From Sycobia sp. Sy_11 (Eukaryota > Arthropoda > Insecta > Hymenoptera > Epichrysomallidae), in NCBI GenBank assembly GCA_018907035.1, contig JACCIC010000122.1, forward strand, positions 1,433,501 to 1,497,500: a stretch of 64,000 bases of DNA, in the 5' to 3' direction. The notes under the pieces are model-generated. The model searched no databases. It was given only the letters and a program-made list of their open reading frames with translations, and was not told the DNA's origin. Made by a program: the position numbers and the translations under genes. Below are positions 12,999-23,765 of this stretch, one piece after another; the stretch's first letter is position 1; every line of letters begins with the position of its first letter.

Positions 12999-14060
12999 AT
13001 GGCCAACCCAGGCGCAACAGACTCAACTGTCGATACCGAAGAGAAAAGACTCCGTAGTCTTTTTACGGAAATGGATCATGAAACACTGCTTAAGGAAGCA
13101 GCACAGTTGGACTTACGTATTGAAGGAACAGCTGATGTGTTGCTGACTTTGGTACTGACGCTGCCAAATGGGATGAAGAAATCGATGAAGCCATCTTGGA
13201 ACAACACTTCGATATTAGTGAAATATTGGAAGTACTCAGTTCGGCACGCCTCGAACCGAAAACGGCTATGCCCTTTTGGCCCGCGTTTCAGTTACCATGC
13301 CTATCCTGGTTACCCAGTGGGGCTATGGCCCATCTCTCTCGCGCATAGCACAGCTATGGGAAGTAATGTTCCTATACCTGCCATGGATTATTTTCCAGCA
13401 CTGATGAGACAATATTATGCGACCATGGCCAACGCCAGTACACAATAGACGTAATAAACGATATCACCCCACACCGTAAATAACCAGCCCTTGCACGCAC
13501 ACAAATGGATGCGCGCAACAGGTCTCTCGACAATACATACTTGAAAGAGACGAGACCAGGACAGCTACTGCGGCAATGGCAAGTGCAGTTCTCAGGAACT
13601 CCACAAGAGGATGTGTAATGGATAGCCTCGACATACTTGCATCAGACATTTTAAAACTAATTCCTTAAATATGGACAAGGCCCATATATAAAACATGGCT
13701 CACCATAATTGTCCTGAAAGCCGCCTTAAGGTGCCAATTCAGGCCAGTAGATTACAAAATACGATTAGAGGAGGAGTTTAGACAACGAATACAAGGATCC
13801 AACGAATTCCTTGGACCATATCTTAAAGGTATTGATGGACAAGATGTCCCCACCGCTCCCCTGAGAATATAACCCAGAATATTCCGGTATATAGAATATT
13901 CTATATACCCGAACCTATATCCAGAATTCATTGACAATATCGACTGAAACGACTTCAATACCATAGACCAATTCCAGTCGATCGTCAACAGATCAAACTG
14001 AAAAAGCAGTTGAAACGCCGTTAGAAAGAACCACCAAATGAGAAAAGAAAAATGCAATAT
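12999..14060 (+). pseudogene. Gypsy-type Gag, broken
   Basis: The start is taken at the ATG at 12999 (MANPGATDST). The first 45 residues hold a coiled, acidic segment (EEKRLRSLFTEMDHETLLKEAA). A frameshift near 13140 moves the reading to DAAKWDEEIDEAILEQHFD. A capsid-like part follows at 13500-13800, with QWQVQFSGTPQEDV and VDYKIRLEEEFRQRIQGS as recognisable gypsy Gag text. Stops occur near 13620-13660 and 13870. It lies directly upstream of the matching pol. Confidence 0.65.
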
Positions 14061-14084
14061 TTAATAGACAGCATGCTACCCCGA

Positions 14085-15870
14085 TGCTCCAAGTAGCAAA
14101 TATAGTTCCGCTCCATATTGATGTCCAGGGTCACTGCCCTATTAAACAACGACTAAGATGTCTACCGGACCTCAAACAAACTCACACAGAAGTTGACTGA
14201 CTGCTATCCAAAGGGATTATTGAGCCATCAGAAAGCTCATGGAGCAGCTGCCCGGTTATCGTCCCGAATAAGGATGAAAAAATACGTTTCTGTATCGATT
14301 ATCGAGCAGTTAACCAAATCACAAAAAAGGACGCCTACCCAGTTCCTCTTATGGACGTATTATTAGATAATCTTCGCGTCGCGAAGTATCTTTCAAAAAT
14401 AGACGTAAGTCAGGTATATCATCAGATACCGCCAAACCAGCAGAGCAAGGAAATAATCGCCTTTGCAGTACGTCAAAAGTGGTTATTCCAATACACGAAA
14501 GTACCCTACGGGCTGACAAACGTGCCAGCGAGTTTCCAGCGAGGCATGATCTTGTGCATTTGCTTATATCGATGATATAATCGTCGTCACTAACATTTTC
14601 AAGGAGTACCTATAAAACTGGAGGTAGTGCTAGGCCACCTCAGCGAGGTCGGCCTAGAAATTAATATAGAGAAATCAGTATTCTGTAGCATCAACGTGAA
14701 GTACTTAGGCTACATAGTGGACAAAGACGGACTGCGTACAGACCCCGACAAGATCAAGCCCGTATGTGAATATTCAGTTCCCAAGAACCTAAAATAACTG
14801 AGGTGTTTCTTAGGAATAGTGGGTTGGTATGCAAGGTTCATACAATCACTAGCCGATATTAAACTACCGCTGACTCAACTACTAAAAAAGAAGGTCAAAT
14901 GGAAATGGGAATTAGAACAATAAGAGGCGTTTGAGAAACTTCACATCCTAATAACACAGGTCTCAGTGTTAGCACAACGATCACCCAATATTCCGTACAT
15001 ATTACACACCAACGCGAGCGACTATGCGTTTGGTGCAGTCTTAAGCTAAAATATTAACGCTGAAGAACACCCCATTACTTACGCCAGTAGAACTCTAGCG
15101 AAAGCTGAGTTAAACTATATGGTGACAGAAAAAGAATGCCTGCCGGAGTTTTGGGCTATAGAAAAATTCAGAGGCTACCTCCAAGGAGTGGAATTTACAG
15201 TCATTACCGACTATAGTAGCCTAAAATGGCTACACTCCATCAAAAACTGCGCTGGCCGCTTAGCACATTGGACTACTGCCTTACAGGCATACAATATGAC
15301 AGTAGTACAACGGGAAGCTGCATTGTCCAAAGTGCCAGATGTCTTATCACGTGCACCGAATTACGTCAATATTCCAACAGCGACACTCGTCGCAACAGAG
15401 CATGATTCATGGTACAGCAGAAGACTGCACGACATCAAAAACAAGCCCGCAAGATTTCCAGACTTCATAGGTAGAAGTCATAGGCAACATATTATACAAA
15501 GATCGTCTGCAACGACATGAAACTACGATAACAACGGAATATGTAGAAGAGGCTCGTCCGGAACGACGTAAAACTACCCACACCATCGAAGAGAACAATA
15601 GCACTCGTCCGCAACGATGTGAAACAACGACAACATCAGAAGAAATAGAATAGGCTCGTCCGGAACGACATAAAACTAACATTACATCAGCCCTCGAAAT
15701 AGACTTAAAACTATAGAAGATGGCGATCTCATCAAAAGACCGAGAAAGAGTCCTTTTCGAATGCCACAATACATCCACAGCAGGCCACTTTGGTATTGAC
15801 AAGACTTTTAACAAAATCAACCAAGGTTATGACTGGCCTGGCATACGAAAAGTCGTGTACACACAATCCC
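14085..15870 (+). pseudogene. Gypsy Pol: RT, RNase H, integrase zinc domain
   Basis: The RT runs from about 14150 (GIIEPSESSWSSCPVIVPNKD, KIRFCIDYRAVN near 14280, LSKIDVSQVYHQIPP near 14395, VPYGLTNVPASFQRG near 14510). The catalytic YIDD box at about 14567 is out of frame with the upstream RT. The connection domain (FLGIVGWYARFI) is near 14810. RNase H begins near 15000 with TNAS where gypsy elements have TDAS, and later reads TDYSSLKWL. An integrase H2C2-like segment (ECHNTSTAGHFG) starts near 15760. Several in-frame stops are present. The integrase catalytic core is missing after 15870. Confidence 0.88.
15501..15702 (+). repeat. Four-copy in-frame tandem repeat (50-51 bp)
   Basis: Four units begin near 15502, 15552, 15602 and 15653, each with CTCGTCCGGAACGAC-like sequence. 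In the pol frame each unit encodes about 17 residues of the form RPERxxTTxTxEE. The array sits between the RNase H and the integrase zinc domain, and one unit carries a TAG. Confidence 0.85.
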
Positions 15871-16397
15871 AATGGAACCATATCAGCCGCTGATACGTCC
15901 CATAATGAAGAAGGTAAAAGACACAGATTTAATTTATTATCCCTTCACAAAATCATATGACGATCTGGGAGAGAGAATTGCGATCGATACTGACTCCGAC
16001 AGCAACGACTCGCATAAATCGGATCTTTTGGAACCATCTCGCAGGAGGATTATCATGCAGCGGAGCAGCGGACGCTATCTCGTACATATCTGGGGAGTTT
16101 GTGACCGTCGTTTTCGACCGCCACAATTAAGACTTTCAATTATCAAGATATCGCGCGAATAATTGCGTGCGAGATCGACGCGACGCCCAGACACGCCCGG
16201 CCAAGCAGATTGAGCTCAGAATTCGGTGAGTGAAAACGATAGTATCCGCTCTCCGAGTATTTAGAAAACGCTATAGTGAGCGCTACTCAGCTGCACACCA
16301 CGATAAGTAATTGCTTCGAGAGGCTCTATCGAGAAACACCGTGAAGAAGAAGAAGAGAGCGTCAGCGTGGTCGACGGAGCAAGCAAGCTAGACAGCC
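15871..16397 (+). other. Unassigned stretch before the LTR
   Basis: A 96-codon frame (15872-16162) is uninterrupted and acidic in the middle (DTDSDSNDSHKSD), but I cannot assign it. The rest is moderately GC-rich with a purine-rich run (GAAGAAGAAGAAGAGAG near 16342) that could be the polypurine tract of the following LTR. Confidence 0.4.
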
Positions 16398-16932
16398 GGC
16401 TGCCAATGGCCTGCCGCTGCTGCTACCTTGCCGCGCTGTTACCACCACCTTCCTCCAGCCGGCACCCAGAGGTCGTCTTCTGCGTCTGACACGGCAAGTA
16501 CCATGTTACATATATAGTGAGTTCATTGTGCTGGGCGTCCTTCCGGCCCCGTAGTGTTCGCGCCGCGGCTCCATTTACCCGTCTCTTCCCCCTCGTCTAC
16601 CGTCGTGCCAAGATGGCCGCGCTTGTGCCCCGTGCGGCAAGTATATCTTCTCGCCATCGAAGAACCCGCTCAGAATGAGTCCGTGGCTTGTACCGCAAGT
16701 AGGAGTTAGTCGGTTAGTTATAAAATAATTATGTAAAATAGTGTAGATATATTATGTCTAGTGTGCATGTCGAAATAAAGATTTGTAATGTTAACGAAGG
16801 TGTTCTGCTTGACGGAATACTTCCCTCCCCTCCCCCCTTTAGCATCAACAACAACAACCGTTGAGGAGGTATTCATCTACGCACTGCGCCGCTGCCGCCA
16901 CGAGGTAAGTGTAACCTGCAAAAAGATGTTAT
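16398..16932 (+). repeat. Gypsy-type LTR, copy 2
   Basis: It aligns over about 530 bp with the LTR at 6687-7202. No primer site follows, so it is either the 3' LTR of the upstream gypsy element or a solo LTR. Confidence 0.75.
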
Positions 16933-17096
16933 GCAGTAGAAGAGAAGGTATCCTCCATTTGTAACCTAGTTAGAGTAAGAAGATATATAGAAAAATCAAG
17001 AATAAAGTAATCTAATATAAAAGTATACATAAAACTGGATATACTACAGATAAAATATATACTTTAATTGTACTTTTGTCGACTGCTTATATACAA
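16933..17096. other. AT-rich spacer
   Basis: Nothing recognised. Confidence 0.5.
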
Positions 17097-17468
17097 ATTA
17101 ATAAATATTTTTTTTATAGGTCTTACAGTCCAATCAAATCACATCGAAAACAATACGTAACAATAGCAATACATCAATACACAAAAATAATAAAAATAAA
17201 AATTATAATGACAGTTAGACTATCCTTGTATACAGTCCCTCCTGTATACTAATCTGAAAATAAAATATTAGCTGAAAAAAATTTTTTTTGTTAGTAAAGT
17301 GCAATCTGAATGTCCCCAACACCCTTACTTAATTGAAGATCCAGTCCAAAGTTTCGAGCTCGCCACGGCTCCTCATCAGGGACTGAAAAAATTTTTTTCA
17401 GCTAATATTTCATTTTCAGATTAATCTACGGGGGTGACTGTATACAAGGACAGTCTGATTGTCATTAT
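17097..17468 (-). mobile_element. Penelope-type terminal sequence, foldback copy
   Basis: Read on the minus strand, the outer end is a conserved tail (GATTGGACTGTAAGACC-like, then AAATATTTATTA) also found at 26122, 54937 and 18870. Further in is a block with a hammerhead-like core that is homologous to the sequence downstream of the Penelope-like ORF at 43131. Bases 17205-17285 recur inverted at 17393-17468, so the copy folds on itself around the core. The mariner at 17472 interrupts the second arm, which continues at 18757-18870. Confidence 0.7.
17342..17395 (-). ncRNA. Hammerhead-like ribozyme core in Penelope end
   Basis: On the minus strand it reads CAGTCC, CTGATGA, a GAGC/GCTC stem-loop, GAAAC, TTT and GGACTG. 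Stem I is CAGTCC paired with GGACTG. Stem II is GAGC with GCTC. Both invariant cores (CTGATGA and GAAA) are present. Stem III is minimal, as reported for hammerheads in Penelope-like elements. Activity is not shown. Confidence 0.55.
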
Positions 17469-17471
17469 ATC

Positions 17472-18752
17472 AGGTATGTGAATAAGTCTTTCCCGTTTTT
17501 TTTCAAATTTTGAGCCTTTACTGTGAAAAAATGGTTACAAATGAATTATTGAAAGTATTGGCCATCGCTACCTACAACTTTTTCCCATCTTTCTGGCAAC
17601 ATACGAATCCCGTTGCGAAAAAATTAAACCGGTTTGGCCTCTATCAAGTCATCCACCCATTTTTTGGCTTCCTCGTAGGAATGGAAGTGCTGGTCAGCTA
17701 GGCCATGCGTCATCGATCTGAAGAGATGGTAATCAGACGGAGCAACGTCTGGACTATACGGCGGGTGGGGTAGGACTTCCCATTTGAGCGTTTCTAAGTA
17801 TGTTTTCACCGGCGGTGCAACATGTGGGCGAGCATTGTCATGTTGCAAAATAACTTTGACGTGCCTGTCGGAGTATTGTGGCCGTTTTTCTCGCAGTGCG
17901 CGGCTCAAACGCATCAATTGTCGTCGATAGACCTCGCCTGTGATCCTTTCATTTGGTTTCAGAAGCTCATAGTAGACCACACCTAGCTGGTCCCACCATA
18001 TACAGAGCATGAGCTTGGCGCCATGAATATTTGGCTTGGCCGTCGATGATGATGCATGGCCGGGTAGTCCCCATGATTTTCTTCGCTTCGGATTATCGTA
18101 ACATATCCACTTTTCATCGCCAGTCACGATACGATGCAGAAAACCCTTTCTTTTATGTCGCTGAAGCAGCTGTTCGCAAGTGAAAAAACGCCGTTCGACG
18201 TCTCTCAGCTTCAGTTCGTACGGCACCCAATTTCCTTGCTTTTGGATCATTCCCATGGCTTTCAAACGCTTGGAAATGGTTGTTCGGTCAACTCCCAATG
18301 CTTCAGCAAGTTCTTCTTGCGTTTGACAAGAATCTTCATCAAGCAAAGTCGCCAATTCTCGATCATCAAAGATTTGCGGTCGCCCGGAACGCTCCTTGTC
18401 TTCCACGTCGAAATCACCGCTTTTGAAGCGTCGAAACCATCCGCGAACACTTGAATCATCGACACAACCTTCTCCATAAGCCTCCTGAAGCAATCGATGC
18501 GTCTCGGCAGCAGATTTCTTCAAATTGAACCAATAAAGTGAAACTTCCCGCAAATGACGTCGACTCGGCTCAAATTTCGACATTTTCACGATATCAAAAA
18601 TTTATGATGCGAAAAAATTTTAACTAATGTGTTAGTATGGAATTGTTGATATATGAATAAGCTTTGTTTATGACATATGTAACCATTGAATACTCGCACA
18701 GTATTGGTGGCGCCATCTCTTACAAAAAACGGGAAAGACTTATTCACACTCC
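17472..18752 (-). mobile_element. Mariner element, nearly complete (family A)
   Basis: Inverted ends match over about 25 bases: TGTGAATAAGTCTTTCCCGT on the left at 17478 and its complement ending near 18750. The element encloses one transposase frame and lies inside a Penelope-type terminal foldback, so it is younger than that sequence. Confidence 0.9.
17546..18589 (-). pseudogene. Mariner transposase, one nonsense codon
   Basis: DD34D transposase that would cut and paste the surrounding mariner in the nucleus. An open frame of 321 residues runs from 18589 to a TAA at 17624-17626. Reading on in the same frame gives 25 more residues with the expected C-terminal RNGIRMLPERWEKVV text and a normal stop at 17546. 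An N-terminal helix-turn-helix pair covers about residues 1-110, WVPYELK is at 121-127, and the catalytic Asp residues are 158 (TGDEKW), 251 (QHDNARPH) and 286 (SPDVAPSDYHLF), with 34 residues between the last two. No frameshift is visible. A single base change therefore appears to be the only obvious lesion. Confidence 0.92.
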
Positions 18753-18756
18753 TAAT

Positions 18757-18864
18757 AATTTTTAATTTTACATTTTATTTTTATTATGTTTGTGTATTGA
18801 TATTGTTACACATTGTTTTCGATTGATTTGATAGGACTGTAAGAACAATGAAAAAATATTTATT

Positions 18865-18870
<6 letters not shown>
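18757..18870 (+). repeat. Second arm of the Penelope-type foldback
   Basis: This is the inverted counterpart of 17097-17207. It carries the ATTGATTTGATAGGACTGTAAG tail motif and ends AAAATATTTATTA. A (TA)n array follows at about 18870-18906. Confidence 0.7.
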
Positions 18871-18909
<39 letters not shown>

Positions 18910-18929
18910 GTCGCAATGTATTACAAAAG

Positions 18930-19185
18930 AATGTATGTCTGGAATGAGTGGGTTAACATGTATTAATAAATTCTGAAAAGCATGGAGTGCTTGTACATAT
19001 ATGCCAACGAAAGAGAGAATGTTACAATAAAGGGCATTAGTGCGACACACTTCGCGGACTGACCGCGCTTCTAAGTATGGGTATATCTGAGAGCGCGCCG
19101 TTCGGCAGCTCCATGTTACCTCGCAGTGCATCAGTTCGCTATAGAGATCTGTACAGTACAGATGCGTTCAATAAAGATCCGTTTA

Positions 19186-19221
<36 letters not shown>

Positions 19222-19250
19222 TCTGTTATTTTATTCTTCCTAATATCCAA
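18930..19250 (+). repeat. Possible solo LTR
   Basis: The block has an LTR-like make-up: a moderately GC-rich middle, AATAAA signals at 19027 and 19170, and a (TA)n run at 19188-19219. No primer site or paired copy is present, so this rests on composition only. Confidence 0.25.
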
Positions 19251-19329
19251 TATTATTAAATTTTGAATTTAATTTTTTCATATTAAATCCAAAAAAACAA
19301 ATTGTTAATATTCATATTTTTACAAAAAA

Positions 19330-19840
19330 TCTAGCAAATGACTTACCAGATATTTTAAAACGCGATTTTATTGCCAAATTACAATCAACTTATTTATAAT
19401 TCTTGAAAAATGAATTAAAAAACGATGGATGTCTTGCTACTAGCGATTTTTCTGAGAACTACTCATTTCATATCCAAGATGCCATACGGTTACAGAATTG
19501 GTCCAAAGATCAGACATTGCACGTACGTATAGCATAAAACTAATATTGTTTGCAATATCAATTATGTCGTCGTGCAATATCAATTATTCTATAAATACGA
19601 AAGTCATAATGCTGTTGGAGTGCATCTGTACAATTAAAAATTATTGAATTTTTGAAAGCAAAATCGGTGAATAAAACAAAAAAAGTTTATTACTTCTCAG
19701 ATGGATGGAGATCGCAGTAGAAAAATTGATTTAATTTACTAAATTTGCGGGCAAAGCAGTTCACGATGCCATTGGTGGATGCGTGAACACAAGTGTGTAC
19801 CGTGCAGGCTTACAAGATAAAAACATAAATAAAAACTTTT
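19330..19840 (+). pseudogene. Transposase-like relic with FSDG motif
   Basis: Degraded frames give NDLPDILKRDF, then YYFSDGWRSQ near 19700 and GKAVHDAIGGCVN near 19750. I recognise this as a protein family repeated in arthropod and cnidarian genomes, with a YFSDG..QYKN box followed by an HGK..CDG.GG box, probably an RNase H-fold transposase. The superfamily name is not certain. Stops and gaps are frequent. Confidence 0.4.
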
Positions 19841-20020
19841 TGAAAGAACTTTTTTTTTAAAAAGTTAGTTTCAATATAAGTTTATTGAATGAATATGAGA
19901 TACATAGAAAAACTTAGAATCCAGTTTTTCTACTGCGAAAACAATAAAGATGTGTTACAATGTACGATCTTTTCGTTTGTTCGTTTTTGTAAGATTGGTT
20001 CGTTTACATTGATTAATTAT

Positions 20021-20931
20021 ATTAGGTTGTCAAATATGTCCATTCCGCTTTTTTGCTCTTCATTCAACGCTTTATAAAAAGTGTTACAGTGGTCGAGTTA
20101 CTTCAAATATGCGCCTTTTTTTCGATAATCTGTTTCCATCTAGACGGCAACTTCATAATACCCCTCTCGTAGAAACCCCTCTCCTTATTTGTGAAGAACT
20201 TGGACATCCACTTTTCACAATCCTCTTTAGAGTCCGACTTTACACCACCAAGGGCGTTTGACATGGACAGGAACAGGTGGTATTCACTTGGCGCTATGTC
20301 CGGGCTATATGGTGGATGCGATAAAACCTCCCATCCAAACTTCCGTAGCTTCTGACGAGTCATCAACGAATTGTGTGGTCTGGCGTTGTCTTCTGTTCAA
20401 TAGCCTGTTTCAAGCGGTCCAGTTGTTCACAGTAGATTCCCTTCCGATCCCACCAAACACACAGCAAAAACCGGCCTTGAACCACGACCGTTTTCGCTTG
20501 ATATTGTCGTATGTGATTCATTTTTCGTTGCCAGTCACCATCCGCTTCAAAAACGGGTTGCGTTCGTTTCGTTTCAGCAGCACAGCGCAGGCGTTGATTC
20601 GATCCAGAAAGTTTTTATTGCGTTAAACCATGCGGCTCCCAAACATCAAGCTTTTTTTTGTATCCAGCTTTCTGCAGATGGTTTAAAATGGTTTGATCAC
20701 TAACTCTCATCTCCAAGATGCCACATGCCGGTCTAACTCGATAAATTCCATGATCTGTTCGGTATTCATCGTCACAGATCTTCCGCCGGCTGGCTTATCC
20801 ATGGTATCGTTTTCACCGGCTCTGAATCGAATGATTTATAATATATCCAGATACGAACTCTATAGCGCTTTGTACATAGCCGTGAAATTCATAAGACAAA
20901 AAGCCGGAAGGGAAATATTTGACAACCTAAT
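20021..20931 (-). mobile_element. Mariner element, family B, decayed
   Basis: The inverted ends are TTAGGTTGTCAAATATGTCC at 20022 and the complement of TTAGGTTGTCAAATATTTCCC ending at 20930. At about 910 bp it is shorter than a complete mariner. Related copies lie at 25543 and 59045. Confidence 0.85.
20103..20860 (-). pseudogene. Mariner transposase, family B, broken
   Basis: The C-terminal frame (20366 to 20103) reads WEVLSHPPYSPDIAPSEYHLF and ends with RGIMKLPSRWKQIIE. The third catalytic Asp of the usual PSDYHLF box is Glu here. Upstream, separated by frameshifts and deletions, are VTGNEK (TGDEK in active copies) near 20530 and an N-terminal DKPAGGRSVTMNTEQIMEFIELDRH segment near 20720-20800. 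The middle catalytic HDNARPH box is deleted. It cannot be active. Confidence 0.85.
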
Positions 20932-20934
20932 AAA

Positions 20935-22189
20935 TAATATAAATATGCATGAATTATTTTTGTCATATTGCGCAAACGTGGAATGCGTGTTTGTTTTTTT
21001 AATGAAATTACGTTATTTCATATCATAATTACACCATTTCATTATTTTACTATTTTGGTACTCACCATGCAAATATGGTTAGTTTTTATTATAATCTACC
21101 GAAATAATCACAATTTGAAAAAAGTACTTAAAAATTCATTTGTTTATAACTTTTTCAAAAATGAAAATTTTGAAAAAAATGTTCTAGAACATTAATTTTA
21201 ATATACAAACATTTAACAATCTGCAAAAAAATATATAAAATTCAGCTACTCGATTTTTGGTGGCCGTAATACAGTAATAACGATATTTTGCCGAATATTA
21301 TTGAGTTATATGACATAAATTTGGTATACAAATGGATCATTTCAGTTACATAACATTTGAAATATTATGAGTAATATACAGTGAAGTCGCTAGGTGCAGC
21401 TGAAATGTTGACGTAGATAAATAATAAATCGCCTACAGTATATAAGAGCGGATGAAATCTCTGTACGCGTATTGCTTTTTCAGTGGTTTTCCACATAAGA
21501 TCAGTGTTCTTTTTGGTTGTATCTTTTTTTTTTTTTTAAATATCCCTTGCACATTCCTCTTTGAGAGATCCGAAGGCAAACAAAATGATTATGATTATAG
21601 GTTTTTCAATTAATTAATGATATTTTTGAATTTTTCAGTAATTGAAATGAAAAATTTTTCATAGTACACGAAAGAATTGCTCTCTAAAATTTTTCGACAA
21701 CCGACTCTGCACCCCTCCTCTAAAATTTCTCAACAATCGACCCTGTCCTCACTCGGTAGAATAGGACTCGCTGGCCTATTATTCATAGTTTAAGCTTCCT
21801 ACTTTGAGTTCATATTTGACGTTGTTCGCGCCGCTTACATTATAATGGTAAGGTTCAAGACTTATACGCCTGGTAACTGGCATTCGGTTTTACCTTACTG
21901 AAGTAGACAACGAAATATCAATATGAATTCCAATATTACAAATACGGAGTGGCCTTTTATGCTTTAGTTTTCTACCGCAATCAAGTTTGGACATTGAGAA
22001 CTATAAGTAAGGCATGCTCCCGCGCCGGAGGCGAGATTTTCGAGACATTTTGCCGAGATTCTCCAAAGATTTTACAGAGATTTTGCAGTGATTTTCAGAG
22101 TTCTACTAGACTGCTGCTAAATTTACTTATTTTACTTACTTGTGAGAATATCGAACTATAGACTAGGAGAAGTGAACTTATCTTACCGA
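20935..22189. other. AT-rich intergenic sequence
   Basis: No gene is recognised. A TATATAAG motif at 21439-21446 followed by GC-richer sequence resembles a core promoter or an LTR promoter, but nothing downstream confirms it. Confidence 0.45.
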
Positions 22190-22500
22190 TATTGCTCTTG
22201 GAAGGTGTTGAAGTCTTACTTGACTTATACACTTCCAAACTACGAAGTGGCGCAGCCAGACATAGTTAAAGCCGCCATCTACTAGCCGTTCGTGAAACTA
22301 ACTTCTAAGACCGTTAACTGCGCTCTTAATTTATTAATGAAAGGAGAATGATTTTCGATAAAAAACAGCCTATGCCCTTTCGAAGATAATATGGAATATA
22401 TATTTTGAATGTCGGAGAATTCGGTTCAGAAATTTTTTTCTTTAACGTGTACAAACACACTTCCTCTTTATAAATAAGTATGATATATATATTCTAATAA
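22190..22500 (+). repeat. Dispersed repeat, copy 1
   Basis: It aligns with 56275-56545 through ATTTATTAATGAAAG-AATGATTTTC, AGCCTATG, AGATAATAT, TTGGTTCAG-like sequence, GTGTACAAAC and CTTTATAAAT-AGTA. The layout resembles the 3' tail of an RTE-type non-LTR element or a derived SINE. No coding sequence is attached. Confidence 0.45.
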
Positions 22501-22539
22501 GTCGCGTGTTCATTTTGAGCACGAGGACGGCAAATACGT

Positions 22540-23448
22540 CCGTTATAGAAATCCTGCTTGGTTGCGGCCCGAGCTCCAAAGGATTCCCGCCAAGGAGAGA
22601 GCGGTCCGGCGAGAGGCGAAATCTCTCGTTGACTAGAAGCGAGATGGCGTTGGAGATAAAATACACTTAGAATTGAAATTCAGTTTAATTAGAATTAAAC
22701 GCCATGGATACAGACAAGCAACGGCGTAGGAAGCAGGCCGAAAGCCGCCGAGACGGCGGCGTGCGTGAAGGTGGAGACGAAAGAGAAAGAGAGAGGAGGA
22801 GCGAGAGAGATAAAACCAAGCTGCCACTTACAGTTGCAATGTCACGGTTCGCCTGGCGTTCGATGTCGAACTCGCGGGTGTGCGAACAGACAGTGCAGGA
22901 AGCGGTGGAAGGTGGCGGACTGGCCTCGATAGCTGTCTGCTGACTAGGCCTTCCCAACAGGTAGGTAAATCCTACTGTGAGGTGAGTTCGTCCACGTGGA
23001 ATAAAGCACAATCATGTGCAGTTATTCAGAAAACGCGGGCATGGTGTGTCGTATCGTGATCCGGTGGCATTTGCGTAAAAAACAAATCGGTCCGAAACTC
23101 TCAGCATAACTTTCTCCAGAATTCAAGCGCAGGCTTCTCTCTGACAATGCAATCACTAGTTTCTTTCGTGATTTTCGCCGCTACTCGTGCATGCCGCCTT
23201 TCACTGGACCGAGATCTGCGGAGTCCGTTACGCGGACATCGTTACAGGGCTCGAACTAACGAGCCTGCCACCCAGCTCCCGTCTGTGTGGAGTGACCGCC
23301 CCATCCCGGGGCCACCGACGAGCAGAGATACCGCCTGCTCCGGCCAACGAGAACGTGCTGTCATCCCTCCAGAGCTTGCCGCCGCCGCCTCCTGTCTCCG
23401 ACGGACAACACGACGACATCGGCCTCGACTGTAAGTGACATCCCGTTA

Positions 23449-23479
<31 letters not shown>

Positions 23480-23765
23480 GACTCCACGCGCGCCGTCGCC
23501 TCGGCGATTCTCGGCCTGCGCGCCTCGGGCCTTCGTGCGGTGGTTCCACCAAACGCATAATCTAATTAAAGATACGTGTAGCTTTATTCGTCCTGTTTTC
23601 TTTTATTCGTTTTGTCTCCCTACCTCACGCGCAATCCTGCATGCGATATTTCACCTCTCGCGGACCGCTCCTCTTCCGCGCAGAAACGATTCGGGGCTAA
23701 GCCCAGTCGGGCACACCTTTTGCAACGGCCGTTCTCGTGTTCGGGGCGGACACGCGCACCGTTAC
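22540..23765. other. GC/CpG-rich island, identity unknown
   Basis: Several overlapping frames are open here, as expected at high GC. Splice-donor-like sites occur at 22960 (CAG/GTAGGT), 22979 (GAG/GTGAGT) and 23430 (CT/GTAAGT), all on the plus strand. The frame 23187-23430 would end in the last donor. A (CT)n array lies at 23450-23473. It could be a 5' exon and promoter of a host gene or an LTR. No domain is recognised, so I do not call a gene. Confidence 0.35.

Noticed and set aside
18134..18477. Frames overlapping the mariner transposase
   Set aside because: Shadows of the real minus-strand transposase frame.
22704..23438. Host coding exons in the GC-rich island
   Set aside because: Frames are open because of high GC, no domain is seen, and the donor sites do not connect to a recognisable next exon.
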